From NCBI GenBank assembly GCA_015178975.1, contig WHVD01000013.1:992001-1056000 (forward strand): a stretch of 64,000 nt of DNA. The letters are read 5' to 3'. The DNA is from Hysterangium stoloniferum. Lineage: Eukaryota; Basidiomycota; Agaricomycetes; Hysterangiales; Hysterangiaceae. Of this stretch, positions 53,660 through 64,000 are shown piece by piece (position 1 is the stretch's first letter; each line of letters starts with the position of its first letter). The notes beneath the pieces are model-generated. The model saw nothing but the letters and a program-made list of their open reading frames with translations. It ran no database searches and had not been told where the DNA came from. The position numbers were made by a program, and so were the translations under genes.

Positions 53660-54024
53660 TGTTAAAACTGCCTCCACTGTCTCCAAGACCTTCTGGAACC
53701 TTCTAGAACCTTCTAGAAGCTTCCAGCATGTTCCAGAGTATTTCCAGTTCATTTCCCATGACAGCTGTCAATCAGCTGTCACTTTGTATTCCAGCTGTCA
53801 ATCAGCTGTCAGTTTCCATTCAAGCTGTCAATCAGCTGTCACTTCTGACAGCTGTCAATCAGCTGTCACTTCTGACAGCTGTCAACCAGCTGTCACTTTT
53901 GACAGCTGACAAGCCTACTGATGTATAACATATATAAGCTTGTAGTTAGTGACCTGAATAGAAACAACTTTCCTCAGACTTGTGTGTGTCATGTGTCACA
54001 GTAAGTCACAGGTCACATTTAACA
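53660..54024 (+). repeat. Copia 5' LTR with five E-box-like repeat units
   Basis: TGTTAAAACTGCCTCC to CACATTTAACA, 365 bp. About five AGCTGTCAATCAGCTGTCA type units lie between 53760 and 53900. Confidence 0.93.
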
Positions 54025-54265
54025 GGTCATGGGCCCCGCGCTCTAAGTGCTCTAGTACTGTATAACGTTTTGCAAACTCGCTTCTTTTGAGTAAGTTTCA
54101 GCCTATACTTTATATTCCCCTGCCAGGCCCAGCCTTATTGCTGTTGCTAGTAGGGAGGAACTTGTATGCTACTAAGGCTGAGTTTCCCTCGAGACTACCG
54201 TCTGGACCTCGAGTTAAATACCTTTTTTCTCAACTTCTTTGCGAGTTTGCTGCGTCTATACTACA

Positions 54266-57200
54266 ATGCCATCTTCCATTCCCCCATTCCCTAAAGTCAA
54301 TCAGACTAAAGGGAAGAAGGCAAACAGCACTCAAGAGACAATGTCTCAGGGCAATGCACCCACTGCATTTCTCAAATGTGCTTTCTGCTCCATGACCAAC
54401 CATACTATGGACAAGTGTCATCGCTTCATCAAGAAGCAGCAGGAAGCACAGGAGAGTGTCCTTACCAATCGTGCTAAAGGGAAGAAAAAGCCAAATAGGC
54501 CTCAGAAGACAATGTCTCAGAACAATGTTGAATATAGTGGAAATGCACTTGCTTTCTCCTCATCCGATTCCTCCACCTTGCAGAATGGTTCTGACTATCA
54601 TTGGCTTGCTGATACAGGTGCTAGTAGTCATATGACTCCTCATAGTCATTGGCTGCGTAACTATACACCATTATGTGTCCCAATCAAGTTAGCAGATCAT
54701 ACTGTTATCTACTCTGCAGGAGTTGGTTCTGTGGTATTCAACCCAGTTATAAATGGAAGGAAATCGCGATCTGTGGAGCTTACAAGAGTTTTGCATGTAC
54801 CACAACTGCGCAGTAACCTATTGTCTTGTCTTTATGTCACAAGACACAAAGGACTACTCATACACATTGATCGAACAACCATGCATTTCAAACTCTCTGG
54901 CCAGACTTTGTTTACAGCCAGAGTTACTGCACAGAATGCAGGCATCCTAAATGGTGCCACTGCACCTATTATTGAGCAAGCTGGTGCTGCCTCCACTCTT
55001 CCCTTTGATATCAATCTCTGGCATCGCCGTCTTGGACATCACAGCTATGCTGATGTCCAGAAGATGATCAGAGAAGGATTGGTGGTTGGCTTAAACCTTG
55101 ACTCAAAGGAACAACCTGATCCTATCTGTGAACCTTGCCTTGCTGGCAAAATGACTGCCAATCCATTTCCTACCTCACCAAGTCAATCTCAGACACCACT
55201 TGAGCTTATTCATAGTGATCTACATGGACCACTTCCTGTGCAAACAACTGAGGGTTATCACTACTGGATAACCTTCATTGATGATTGCACCAAGTTGCGA
55301 GCTGTTCTGTTCTTAAAACGGAAGAGTGATGCATTTGAAGCATTCAGGAGATACAAAGCTTATGCTGAGAATCTTCTGGGTTGCAAGGTCAAAGCTCTGC
55401 AGGATGACAAAGGGGGTGAATACATGTCAAATGCTTTCATCAAGTTTACAGATGAATGTGGAATAGCATGCCGTCATACTACTCGCAATCACCCTCAACA
55501 GAATGGAGTTGCAGAACGAGCCAATCGTACCTTGGCTGATCATGTCACTGCCATGATGCATGAAGCGCGTATGCCTGCCTCATTCTGGAATCATGCTGTG
55601 GCATCTTATGTCTATGTATGGAATCGTCTGCCTACTGCACCATTGCCTAAAACTACACCCTATGAGCAATGGTACAAGCAGAAACCAGATGTGAGCAATT
55701 TGCGAGTGTGGGGGTGTACTGCCTATGTTTACATTCAAAAGGACAAAAGGAAGTCACTTCAGTCACACATGGAGAAATGCCTCTTTCTAGGCTATCCTGT
55801 GGGATACAAAGGTTGGCAATTCTACAACCCTGTTACAAAGAAGTTTATCATCTCTGAATGGGCTGTATTTGATGAACGCCACTTTCCTGGTCTATCTACT
55901 ACTGGACCAATGCCTAATATTAGGCTTTTCCCAAATATACCAAACTCTGACATTCCTTGATTTGTGCCAGAAGTAGAGGGGGATAATGATATTTCTGTCC
56001 CTCCTACTCATATTCCTGCACCTCCTGCTTATATTCCTGCACCTCCTGTTCAGATTCCTGCACCTCCTGCTCAGATTCCTGCACTTCCTGAACCCATTCA
56101 ACTACCTCCTCCACCTGCACCAGAACCACAGCTTTGTCGCTCTCAGCGTGTTCCAAAGCAACCTGGTGAATGGTGGAAGGTACAACCAGCTCCAGCTCTA
56201 GCTGAAGATGATGATGAGGACATTGATTATAAGGAAGTACAGTTTGTTGGAACAGCTTCAACTGCTGATCCACAAAACTACAAGCAGGCTATAAAAGGTG
56301 ATGATGCAGATAAATGGCAAGAGGCTATAAATGCAGAGTACAATACACTGGTAGAAAACAAGATGTGGGAACTTGTTGACCTCCCAGTTGGTGCAAAGGC
56401 AATTGGTTCGGGTTGGGTGTTTAAAGTCAAACACAATGCAGATGGCACCATTGAGCGTTATAAAGCTCGTCTTGTTGCCAAAGGATACTCACAACGTCCT
56501 GGCATTGACTACAATGAAGTGTTTGCACCTACTTTTAGACCTGCCACTCTGCATTTGATTCTGGCCCTAGCTGCCATTGAAGACATGGACTTGCGCTCTG
56601 TTGACATTTCTGCTGCTTTCACCCATGGTGACCTTGATGAGACAATCTATATGAGACAACCTGAAGGCTTCCATCAAGGAGGTCCTAATAAGGTTCTCAG
56701 ACTCTTGAAATCACTTTATGGTCTCAAGCAGGGATCTCGTCAATGGAACATCAAGTTACATGGTGCACTTACTGAAATGGAGTTCAAACGAATTGAATCT
56801 GATACCTCTGTTTACATTTATTGAGGTGAAGATCTTTATACCCATTTACATTGATGATATTACATTTGCATCCAAGTCCACTCTTGCCATTGACAAAGCT
56901 GTCAAGCAATTGTCCCTGCATTTCAAATGCCGTGATCTTGGACCCACTGTTTATTTACTTGGTGTGGGAGTTGGCAGAGATCGCTCTAAGCGACTCCTTA
57001 CTCTTGATCAGCGACAGTTTATTCTCAACATGCTTGAGCGTTATAACATGTCTGACTGTCATCCAGTTCTCACACCTATGACACCTGGTACATCTCTTTC
57101 CAAAGAAATGGGTCCTGAGAATGCTGCAGAGGTGGATTTCATGCGTAGTGTTCCTTATCTCAGTGCTGTTGGGTCTTTACAATACCTGGCTACTATGACC

Positions 57201-57818
57201 CGTCCAGATATTGCTTATACTGTGTCCTACTTGGCACGTTTTAATGGCAATCCTGGACCAAAGCATTGGACAGCAGTGAAGCACTTGTTCAGATACCTAA
57301 AAGGTACACTGGAATACAAGTTGCATTATTCTGGTAAATGTGGCTCTGAATTATTCACCACATACACTGATGCTGCTCATGGTGATTGCATTGATTCTGG
57401 AAGATCCACTGGTGGTTATGTAACTATGATGGCTGGAGGTGCTATTGGCTGGAGTAGTAAACTGCAAAGTATTGTCACACTTTCTACAACTGAAGCAGAA
57501 TTTGTCTCTGCTGTAGAAGCTGGCAAGGAGATTGCCTGGATGCGGCAAATCCTAGGTGAATTTGGCTACCAAGTTGATCAACCCTCCACTCTACACATTG
57601 ACAACCAGTCTGCCATCAGTGTTGCTAAGAACCCTGAGCATCATGGAAGGATGAAACATCTTGACCTGCACTACTATTGGCTTAGGGATGCTGTAAATGC
57701 CAAGTGTATTGCTCCTTCCTATATTCCTACTGCAGAACAAATTGCAGATATTCTAACCAAGCCTCTATCTACTCCCAAGGTTCAATTTTGCCGTGATGGA
57801 ATGGGTATAAGGACTTAG
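54266..57818 (+). pseudogene. Copia pol (zinc knuckle, protease, integrase, RT, RNase H), three pieces
   Basis: From the ATG at 54266: zinc knuckle CAFCSMTNHTMDKCH, protease WLADTGASSHMTPHSHW near 54601, pre-integrase LWHRRLGHHSYADVQ near 55016, integrase with HSDLHGP, DDKGGEY and NGVAERANRTLADH (55200-55550), RT from GSGWVFKVKHNADGTIERYK to YIDDITFASKS near 56850, and RNase H with YTDAAHGDCIDSGRSTGGYV near 57364 and DILTKPLS near 57749. A TGA at 55958 and a frame change near 56825-56850 break it. Otherwise it is complete from protease to RNase H. The integrase-RT linker contains repeated IPAPP units. Confidence 0.9.
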
Positions 57819-57919
57819 TTTCTTGTTTTCTTTCTTACTCTCTGTAGTTTAGCAAAGTCTCTCTCTCTGTCTCTCTCTCTGTTTCTTTTTCTTTGGAGAC
57901 ATGTGAGATCAGGGGGGTC

Positions 57920-58230
57920 TGTTAAAACTGCCTCCACTGTCTCCAAAACCTTCTGGAACCTTCTAGAACCTTCTAGAAGCTTCCAGCATGTTCCAGGGTA
58001 TTCCCAGTTCATTTCCCATGACAGCTGTCAATCAGCTGTCACTTTGTATTCCAGCTGTCAATCAGCTGTCAGTTTCCATTCAAGCTGTCAATCAGCTGTC
58101 ACTTATGACAGCTGACAAGCCTACTGATGTATAACATATATAAGCTTGTAGTTAGTGACCTGAATAGTAACAACTTTTCTCAGACTTGTGTGTGTCACGT
58201 GTCACAGTAAGTCACAGGTCACTTTTAACA
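57920..58230 (+). repeat. Copia 3' LTR with three repeat units
   Basis: Same ends as the 5' LTR but 311 bp, having three rather than five CAGCTGTCA type units. A CT-rich stretch precedes it near 57850. Confidence 0.93.
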
Positions 58231-58642
58231 ATTGACCTATTCAGTGCAATATAAGAGAAAGTGAGAGAAAGAGCACAAGATGACGAAGGAGTCAACGAGT
58301 GCGATGGTTCGAGTGGAGGCCTCGACTATTACAGTTCGAGGCCAGAAGTATTCAGTAGTTCAGATAATGCTACCTATGTGGTAGCTGACACGTTACCCTG
58401 ATCACCACTCGTAGTAGATCTAGTTTGTGTCTTACGAGTGGTGGTTCTTGGGTTAAAGTGTGTCTGAGTTCTAATTGGTGCTGAGTGCACCCACAAGTAT
58501 ACACAATGCTTCGAACTAATGAAATATGCAATATTCGAAGAATATGAAAGATAGAAAAATATGAATAGAATATGTAAAATATAAATAAAATAAAAGGAGT
58601 GCTTTACCACAATGAAACTGTGGTAAAAGCATACTCCTCACA
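58231..58642 (-). repeat. Truncated LTR family A
   Basis: Minus-oriented family A sequence lacking its first about 60 bp, directly abutting the Copia 3' LTR. It ends GCATACTCCTCACA. Confidence 0.88.
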
Positions 58643-59458
58643 TTTCCATTAATATTTCTACTTTCTCTCTATTTTATTATACATATATAATTAGTTCGAT
58701 GACCTATGCATTTGGTACATTGACTCTTGTGGGCACATACATGCCAGACTTATGTATTCTAGCACTGGTAGTTAGAACTCAGAACTAAATAGTCAATATA
58801 TCATTGTGTTGTACCTAAACGGTTGATATTCTTTGTATATAGAATGGTTAAAACTTCCACCACTCTTCACAGCAAGTCATGGTTACAGGGTGAAAAGTGT
58901 CTGTTTGTTTGGTGCTGAGTGCACCCACAAGTATACACAGAGCTTTGAACTAATGAACAATATTCGAAAAATATAAAGGATAGAAAAATATGAATAAAAT
59001 GTGTAAAATATAAATAAAATAAAAGGAGTGTTTTACCACAATGAAGCTATGGTAAAAGCATACCCTTCACACACAGGCATACATAGATCCTTGAACTAAT
59101 GTAAATGCATGTAAACAAATATTTTACTTAGTCAAAAAATAGTAGAAAAATAAGGAAAAAAGATAGGAAATATAATATGATGAAACAGTTACATTTCCCA
59201 GAGAGGGGTGCCTCTCACAGGCTGAGACAATACCTTAATCACAACTTGCAGAGGACACTTCAAAGGATGTCTAGCTAGTTGTGGTTTCTAGGTAAAAGTG
59301 TCTAATTTGACACTTAGGACATCTATTATTATACATATGTCTGTATGTCCATGAGTGTCCATGTGCCTATAGGGATACATAGACCTTTGAACTATTAGGA
59401 GAGAGATATTCAATGAATATGTCAGAAGAATAAAAGGAAATAAAATGAAAAAAATATA
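58643..59458. repeat. Mosaic of LTR fragments (families A and B)
   Basis: 58643-58872 resembles LTR-B in plus orientation and ends CCACTCTTCACA. 58906-59071 is an inverted family A piece. 59072-59456 has two diverged inverted LTR-B-like pieces (CTCTCACAGGCTGAGAC near 59212). No frames. Confidence 0.65.
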
Positions 59459-61063
59459 CAGTGGGTCAAAAAACTGCCCCAATGTTTGTGCATTTTAGAA
59501 AGATTGATACTGTGTGAAGGAATGACATCAGCGAAAATTCTGAAAAATTCACATGATATACTAGAACATGTTGGCTATCTACCAACTTAAGAAATCATGT
59601 GATTCCAATCAAAACTCATTGCTTAATAAATCAAACAAAATAATCACTCATTGGGGCAGTTTTTTGACCCTCTATCATTTTCTCTGATTTTCAATATTAC
59701 ACACCAGTATAAGGTAGGAGTGGATCATATGAATCATCAACATGTCATGTGACCTTATTTGTATCAATTTGGCATGCTGAACTTTGTTCATTCATCTCCT
59801 TGACTCCTTACCACCACTATGAAATCCATCTCTGCAGAAAAGCATTCTTCTGTTATTTTTCTCCTCAATGAGGGGTATTCCCAGTGTCAAATTCAAGCTA
59901 GGACTGGTCTGGGAAAGGGTACTATTGGCAGAATCAGTAGAGAGGTAGAGGGGGATAAGGAAAATCATCCTGGTGGCCATTCTTCCAAGCTTTCCCCTTA
60001 TGATAAACAGTCAATTATCCATTAAATCAGCTCTGGGAAGCTTGACAATGCTGTCCAAGCCACCCAATTTATAAATTCCATCATATCTACCTCTGTCACT
60101 CCTCAGACTGTTAGGAATGTGTTGAAGGAAGCTGGCTTTAGGTCAGCAACAAAGAAGAAAGTCCCTATATTCAAGGGGTCTCATCGTCAGCAACATCTAA
60201 AGTTTGCCCAATACCATGAAAATTGGACTATGGAGGACTGGAAGAGGGTGTTGTGGACTGATGAGACAAAAATCAATAGGATTGGGTTAGATGGGAAGGT
60301 ATATGTTTGGAAGCAACAAGGGGAACCAGTATCAGACAGGACCACCACACCAACTATCAAACATGGAGGGGGGAATAACTTGATGGTTTGGGGGTGTATG
60401 GGCTGGAATGGGGTGGGGAAGCTGATAGAGGTGCAGAAGAACATGGATACAGTGCAGTATTATGAGATTTTGGAGGAGGGAGTGGAGGAGAGCATTGAAA
60501 GTTTGGAGATGGCTGAGGATAAGTGGTACTTCCAACAGGACAATGATCCAAAACATACCTCAAAAAAGGCAGACCAGTGGTTATCTGACAATAACATCAT
60601 TCCTATGAATTGGCCTGCCCAATCTGATCTAAATCCCATTGAACACCTCTGGCAACACCTCAAGGCCAAACTCCAACAATATGACATATCACCCAAAGGA
60701 GTACATAAATTATGGGACAGGGTGGCAAAGGAGTGGACTGAAATACCACCAGAGACATGTCAGAAGCTAATAGAAAGCATGCCTAGGAGGATACAGGCAG
60801 TTTTAAAGGCAAAGGGGGGTCATACAAAGTATTAGATTGTAAAATAATAGAGGGTCAAAAAACTGCCCCAATGAGTGATTATTTTGTTTGATTTATTGAG
60901 CAATGAGTTTTGATTGGAATCACATGATTTCTTAAGTTGGTAGATAGCCAACATGTGCTAGTATATCATGTGAATTTTTCAGAAGTTTTGCTGATGTCAT
61001 TCCTTCACACAATATCAATCTTTCTAAAATGCACAAACATTGGGGCAGTTTTTTGACCCACTG
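59459..61063 (+). mobile_element. Tc1-type DNA transposon, nearly intact, composite 217-bp inverted repeats
   Basis: The ends CAGTGGGTCAAAAAACTGCC and its inverse are flanked by TA on both sides (59457-59458 and 61064-61065), the Tc1/mariner target. The inverted repeats are 59459-59675 and 60847-61063. Each repeat also has the GGGTCAAAAAACTGCCCC motif at its inner edge in the opposite sense, so every end is itself a miniature inverted-repeat unit. It carries one transposase gene with a single stop. Confidence 0.92.
59819..60835 (+). pseudogene. Tc1-type transposase with one internal TAA
   Basis: One frame of 339 codons from the ATG at 59819, interrupted only by TAA at 60023-60025. The N-terminal HTH is EKHSSVIFLLNEGYSQCQIQ. 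The catalytic region has WTDETKINRIG (first Asp), GGGNNLMVWGCM, QQDNDPKHTSKKADQW (second Asp) and SDLNPIEHLWQHLK (Glu), with DD34E spacing. Length and order are normal for Tc1 transposases. It may be inactive, though the element's ends are intact enough to be mobilised in trans. Confidence 0.9.
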
Positions 61064-61204
61064 TATAATCAAATCAGAAATTATATTAGTGATGCAGGCT
61101 TTTAGAAACTTAGCCCTATCCCTCACAGCTTGGGGTAGAATCTTTGACCCTCCCACCCACCCTCTAGTGTCTTGATGGAGGAACCTTACATGGGAAGTGG
61201 TATG

Positions 61205-61548
61205 TGTTGGAATATGTGGTTTGGAACCCTAAGTACTGTTGTAATACGAAGTCTATAACAATAATACTCAGTCTCGTAGTTGTAAACAAGAACTGAATTC
61301 TATAATGGCTAACCTATAACAATAATACTAATAGAAGTATCAGTACCTAGTTATTGTGCATTATTTAATAAAGATCTACTAACCTCAGTCTCGTAGTTGT
61401 AAACAAGAACTGAGGAAAAACTTTCTAACTCAGACTTACAGCATATATAATGCTTTTGACATCGCATACACAAATGTATGCAGAAGTTGTGGACCGTAGT
61501 GGACCAATACACGCACGTGACACAGGCACGTTGCGTTGTATTCCAACA
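61205..61548 (+). repeat. Probable solo LTR with internal direct repeat
   Basis: TGTTGGAATATG to GTATTCCAACA, 344 bp, with 10-bp inverted ends TGTTGGAATA/TATTCCAACA. A 30-bp direct repeat around CAGTCTCGTAGTTGTAAACA occurs at 61268 and 61385. No matching target duplication is seen. 61066-61204 is unassigned. Confidence 0.6.
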
Positions 61549-62045
61549 AGTACCCACATGTATCCATAGTAGTCCTTATCCATGGCTTTGGTTCTGTCCA
61601 CCATGCGGTCAATCTGAGTCTGAGTCTGAGTATGAGTGGTGGTCTATTTGTCCACTAGGGTCACTATTCTGTGTCCCGATCCCCCTTCCCTTCTTTCATT
61701 CTAATAGTATGTTCCTCCACCTCACCACTCAGGCTGTTTGTTTGCTGGTGAGCAGACAGGCAATCCCCCTCCTCCCTTTCTTCTGTTTAAGTATCCTATT
61801 GCTAGCTGGTGACTGCACCAATTTAGTCAGCAAGTACAGTATACTATCGGCTGGCGCTTACCTACTTGATGGCCAACCGTATTTAACTAACTGTCGGGCC
61901 GCCGTCGAAATTTGTAGATTAGATATGATGTTGCCTGAGTAAGCTGCACACGTGATCTCTCTTCACAAGCGGGTTTCACTCCTTGTAAAGTTTGCGACTT
62001 GGGCTGATTCTGTCTTTCCATCTGTCCATTTACACTTTACTATCC
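61549..62045. other. Upstream region of the copper-fist gene
   Basis: No convincing coding sequence. A short tandem GAGTCT repeat lies at 61615-61632. The promoter and 5' UTR of the following gene should lie here. No copper-response element is asserted. Confidence 0.4.
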
Positions 62046-63735
62046 ATGGCAAGTTTCTGTCCGTTAAGCTCGATTTATTGCTCGAATATCTTTTCCAGGT
62101 ATATGTAAACAGCAGGAAGTTCGCATGGTACGACTGACCACTGATTAGGCCATACTGTTTCAACTCTTGTTGACATCGCCATTTAGTGGGTCTTGCATTA
62201 AAGGTCATCGGTCGTCATCTTGCTACCACACGGATCGCCCTCTGTTTGAAATTAAAAAGAAGGGTAGGCCTGTTTCTCAGTGTACAAAGTGCAGGGACTT
62301 GCGCAAGAATAAGCGCATGCATGTCAAATGCAGTTGTATTGGTACTTCAGCCCCTGGGCCATCAAGCAGTAGCGTACTTGAGGACCTAGATATTGATTTA
62401 CCTAAGAATATTAATCCTACCAGTAGGTCTGCCCGTAAGCATGATAACACCTCACGTCTATTTTTCTTTGTTAGATCAACGGAAATTGCCAGCTATCCCA
62501 ACTCTTCCAAACGGTATCAAAGATTTAGTGGCAGACTATACGCCTTCTATCGAAGCCAATCCCAAGCAACGTGGTGAGTATAATGCTTTATTTTTTGACA
62601 TTCATATGTAAAGCGTATGGCAGTCGCACATCTTTTAAATCCTTGCAAGTGTCGTTCACTACGTGATTGCAGGTGTGCCTATGCTTCTAGTAGCAGAATG
62701 CCATCCGTAGACCCCCCCTCAAACCAAGACCATGCAAATCTTGATCATTCTAACGTCGCCAGCCCAGATCTAGCATCTTTCAGCACTCCCGATCTCATTC
62801 GAGGCTTAGTGTCCCAGCAGAATGTCGATTCACAGCCACAGTTTCGGGCGCGGACACAACCGTCACTCATATCTGAGCCAACACAATTACATATGCCGAA
62901 TCACATCGTGTCATCCTTTGAGAATGAAACCATGTCACTTCCCTCAGTCGAGTTCTCAAGCAACACAAGCCTCCGGTATATTCCTCGTCTTTTCGACTTT
63001 CAGATGCTACCTTCTCTTGAAGAAGTTCCTGATTCTTTATCGCACCATGGGCATGGTGATGCACAGCTCGACAAATGTGGATGTGGCAATATATGTGCAT
63101 GTCCTGGTTGTAAAGAGTAAGCCAATTTTATGTCTTCATTGGCTTGGAGGAATAATTGACTTTTTAGGCATCGGGGGCCAAGCGCGAGTGATATCTCTGG
63201 AGAAGATTGTCCAGAAAACTGTAGTTTTTGTGTCGATCGTGCAAGTGGTCTTGCTTTGCCCTCCATCCCTTCATCTGTCATCAAAAGCCACTCAAAGTCC
63301 TCTAATGACTTCAAAGGTAGTTCTAGTCATGGCAGCACACCCTCCGCCCATGCCAACATCTATATGTCACCTTTGGAGGAGTTCCACACGGTGGCCGCAC
63401 TCATCCCGCCACCACCGGCCTCCCGAGCTCCTGCATCCGGAACCCTTGACGCCACCAATTTAAATGTATATCAGACAAACAAGTCGTCCAATTGGCAAAA
63501 GGCAGTGGGACTTGTGCAATTACCACGTCTAAAATGTTGTGGCGGGAGGTGTAGATGTCCCAGAGGAGAATGTGGGTGCCATTCTGAATGCCACGGTCAG
63601 TGTAGACCAGAACAATTACATAGCGAAATTCTGGGGAGTGGTAGTGTTGCGGAGATGCTAAAAGCAAGTAGGGCTATCCCCGATAGCGAGGTGAACCGAA
63701 GAAAGAGTTGTTGCTATAGTAAGAGGAAGAATTGA
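62046..63735 (+). CDS. Copper-fist transcription factor
   Basis: Six exons join in phase to 480 codons: 62046-62048 (ATG alone), 62099-62127, 62187-62434, 62475-62573, 62624-63116 and 63168-63735. The N-terminus MVYVNSRKFAC, then GSCIKGHRSSSCYHTDRPLF, gives zinc ligands C11, C14, C23 and H25, the spacing of yeast ACE1 and AMT1, followed by the KKGRP minor-groove motif and a C-x-C pair (VKCSC). Downstream are Cys clusters NPCKCRSLRDCRC, CGCGNICACPGCKEH (MAC1/Cuf1-like regulatory motif, split by the last intron) and a C-terminal CCGGRCRCPRGECGC run. The family senses Cu(I) and controls copper or iron uptake and metallothionein genes in the nucleus. The start was chosen because it alone restores the ligand numbering; it requires a GC-AG first intron (62049-62098). 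Confidence 0.88.
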
Positions 63736-64000
63736 GGTACCACACAAGCGAGGTTCATAATGAAGATTCTACTGTATGATTTGCTATATGTACTCTCTAA
63801 ATCCTTTTTGTTTCAACCCGTGTAGATCATAATATAACATTTCAAGGCAAAGAGGGAATCACATGTGAATAAATGGATGTTTGGCTATTCTGGTACAGGA
63901 CAGGACGGCTTAGTTACGATATAACATCCAATGGTGCCGTTAGGAGGGACGTCTTGTTATACCCTAAAACTATTCTTACTATGCATATCATACAACGAAA
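63736..64000. other. 3' flank of the copper-fist gene
   Basis: AT-rich, with AATAAA-like stretches near 63868. No further gene to the window end. Confidence 0.4.

Larger units (their letters stand above)
53660..58230 (+). mobile_element. Copia retrotransposon with both LTRs, gag mostly missing
   Basis: 5' LTR (53660-54024), primer site GGTCATGGGCCCCG (54025-54038), pol-type frame (54266-57818), purine tract AGGGGGG before 57920, 3' LTR (57920-58230). The body of gag that precedes the zinc knuckle in other Copia elements is absent. The flanks CAGAAC and ATTGAC do not match, so the element was not left by one simple insertion. Confidence 0.88.

Noticed and set aside
61478..61942. 154-codon plus-strand frame upstream of the copper-fist gene
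   Set aside because: It overlaps the probable LTR end, has no family resemblance and lacks splice or context support.

Overview
The window looks like genomic DNA of a filamentous basidiomycete (an Agaricomycete is my inference). The evidence is short introns of about 45-60 nt with GTRNGT donors, a copper-fist regulator with the ACE1/AMT1 zinc-ligand spacing, a spliced Crypton-type tyrosine recombinase, a GEN1/XPG-like nuclease, and dense Ty3/Gypsy, Ty1/Copia and Tc1 elements. No species is claimed.

Layout. 1-39.3 kb is almost entirely nested retrotransposons. Two copies of one chromodomain Gypsy lineage converge (Gy1 + strand, 1-6262; Gy2 - strand, 6732-12085). Each carries a long extra reading frame downstream of pol. 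Gy2 is cut by a second Gypsy (Gy3, 12086-18555), which joins a third, inverted Gypsy piece (18556-19851) and then a Copia piece. 22-39 kb is a patchwork of solo LTRs inserted into LTRs; many have exact 5-bp target duplications, and two places are nested three deep. 39.4-49.5 kb is gene-like: a PLC-like phosphodiesterase, an intact seven-exon Crypton-type recombinase (887 codons), a broken GEN1-like nuclease gene, a tandem repeat and a hypothetical minus-strand gene. 49.6-61.5 kb is again transposons: a split Tc1 relic, two Copia elements and a nearly intact Tc1 element with composite 217-bp inverted repeats. 61.5-64 kb holds an apparently intact copper-fist transcription factor.

The most unusual system is a miniature LTR retrotransposon (21424-21992). 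It has two 251-bp LTRs around only 67 bp, made of a primer-binding site and a polypurine tract. Each LTR contains a complete tRNA-like module with A and B boxes followed by a T-run. Four further solo LTRs of this family sit in exact 5-bp target duplications, and one truncated copy remains. A second, unrelated 244-bp LTR at 14284-14527 carries a different tRNA-like module in the same place and orientation, inserted in the Gy3 gag-pol frame. The primer-binding site of the miniature element, and of the Copia elements here, is complementary to an initiator-Met anticodon arm, as in the half-tRNA priming known for Drosophila copia and yeast Ty5. The Copia elements are therefore the likely source of its replication machinery.

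Nonsense codons in the relics are mostly TGA; where an intact homologue can be compared, they fit CGA to TGA changes. This suggests decay by deamination at CpG.
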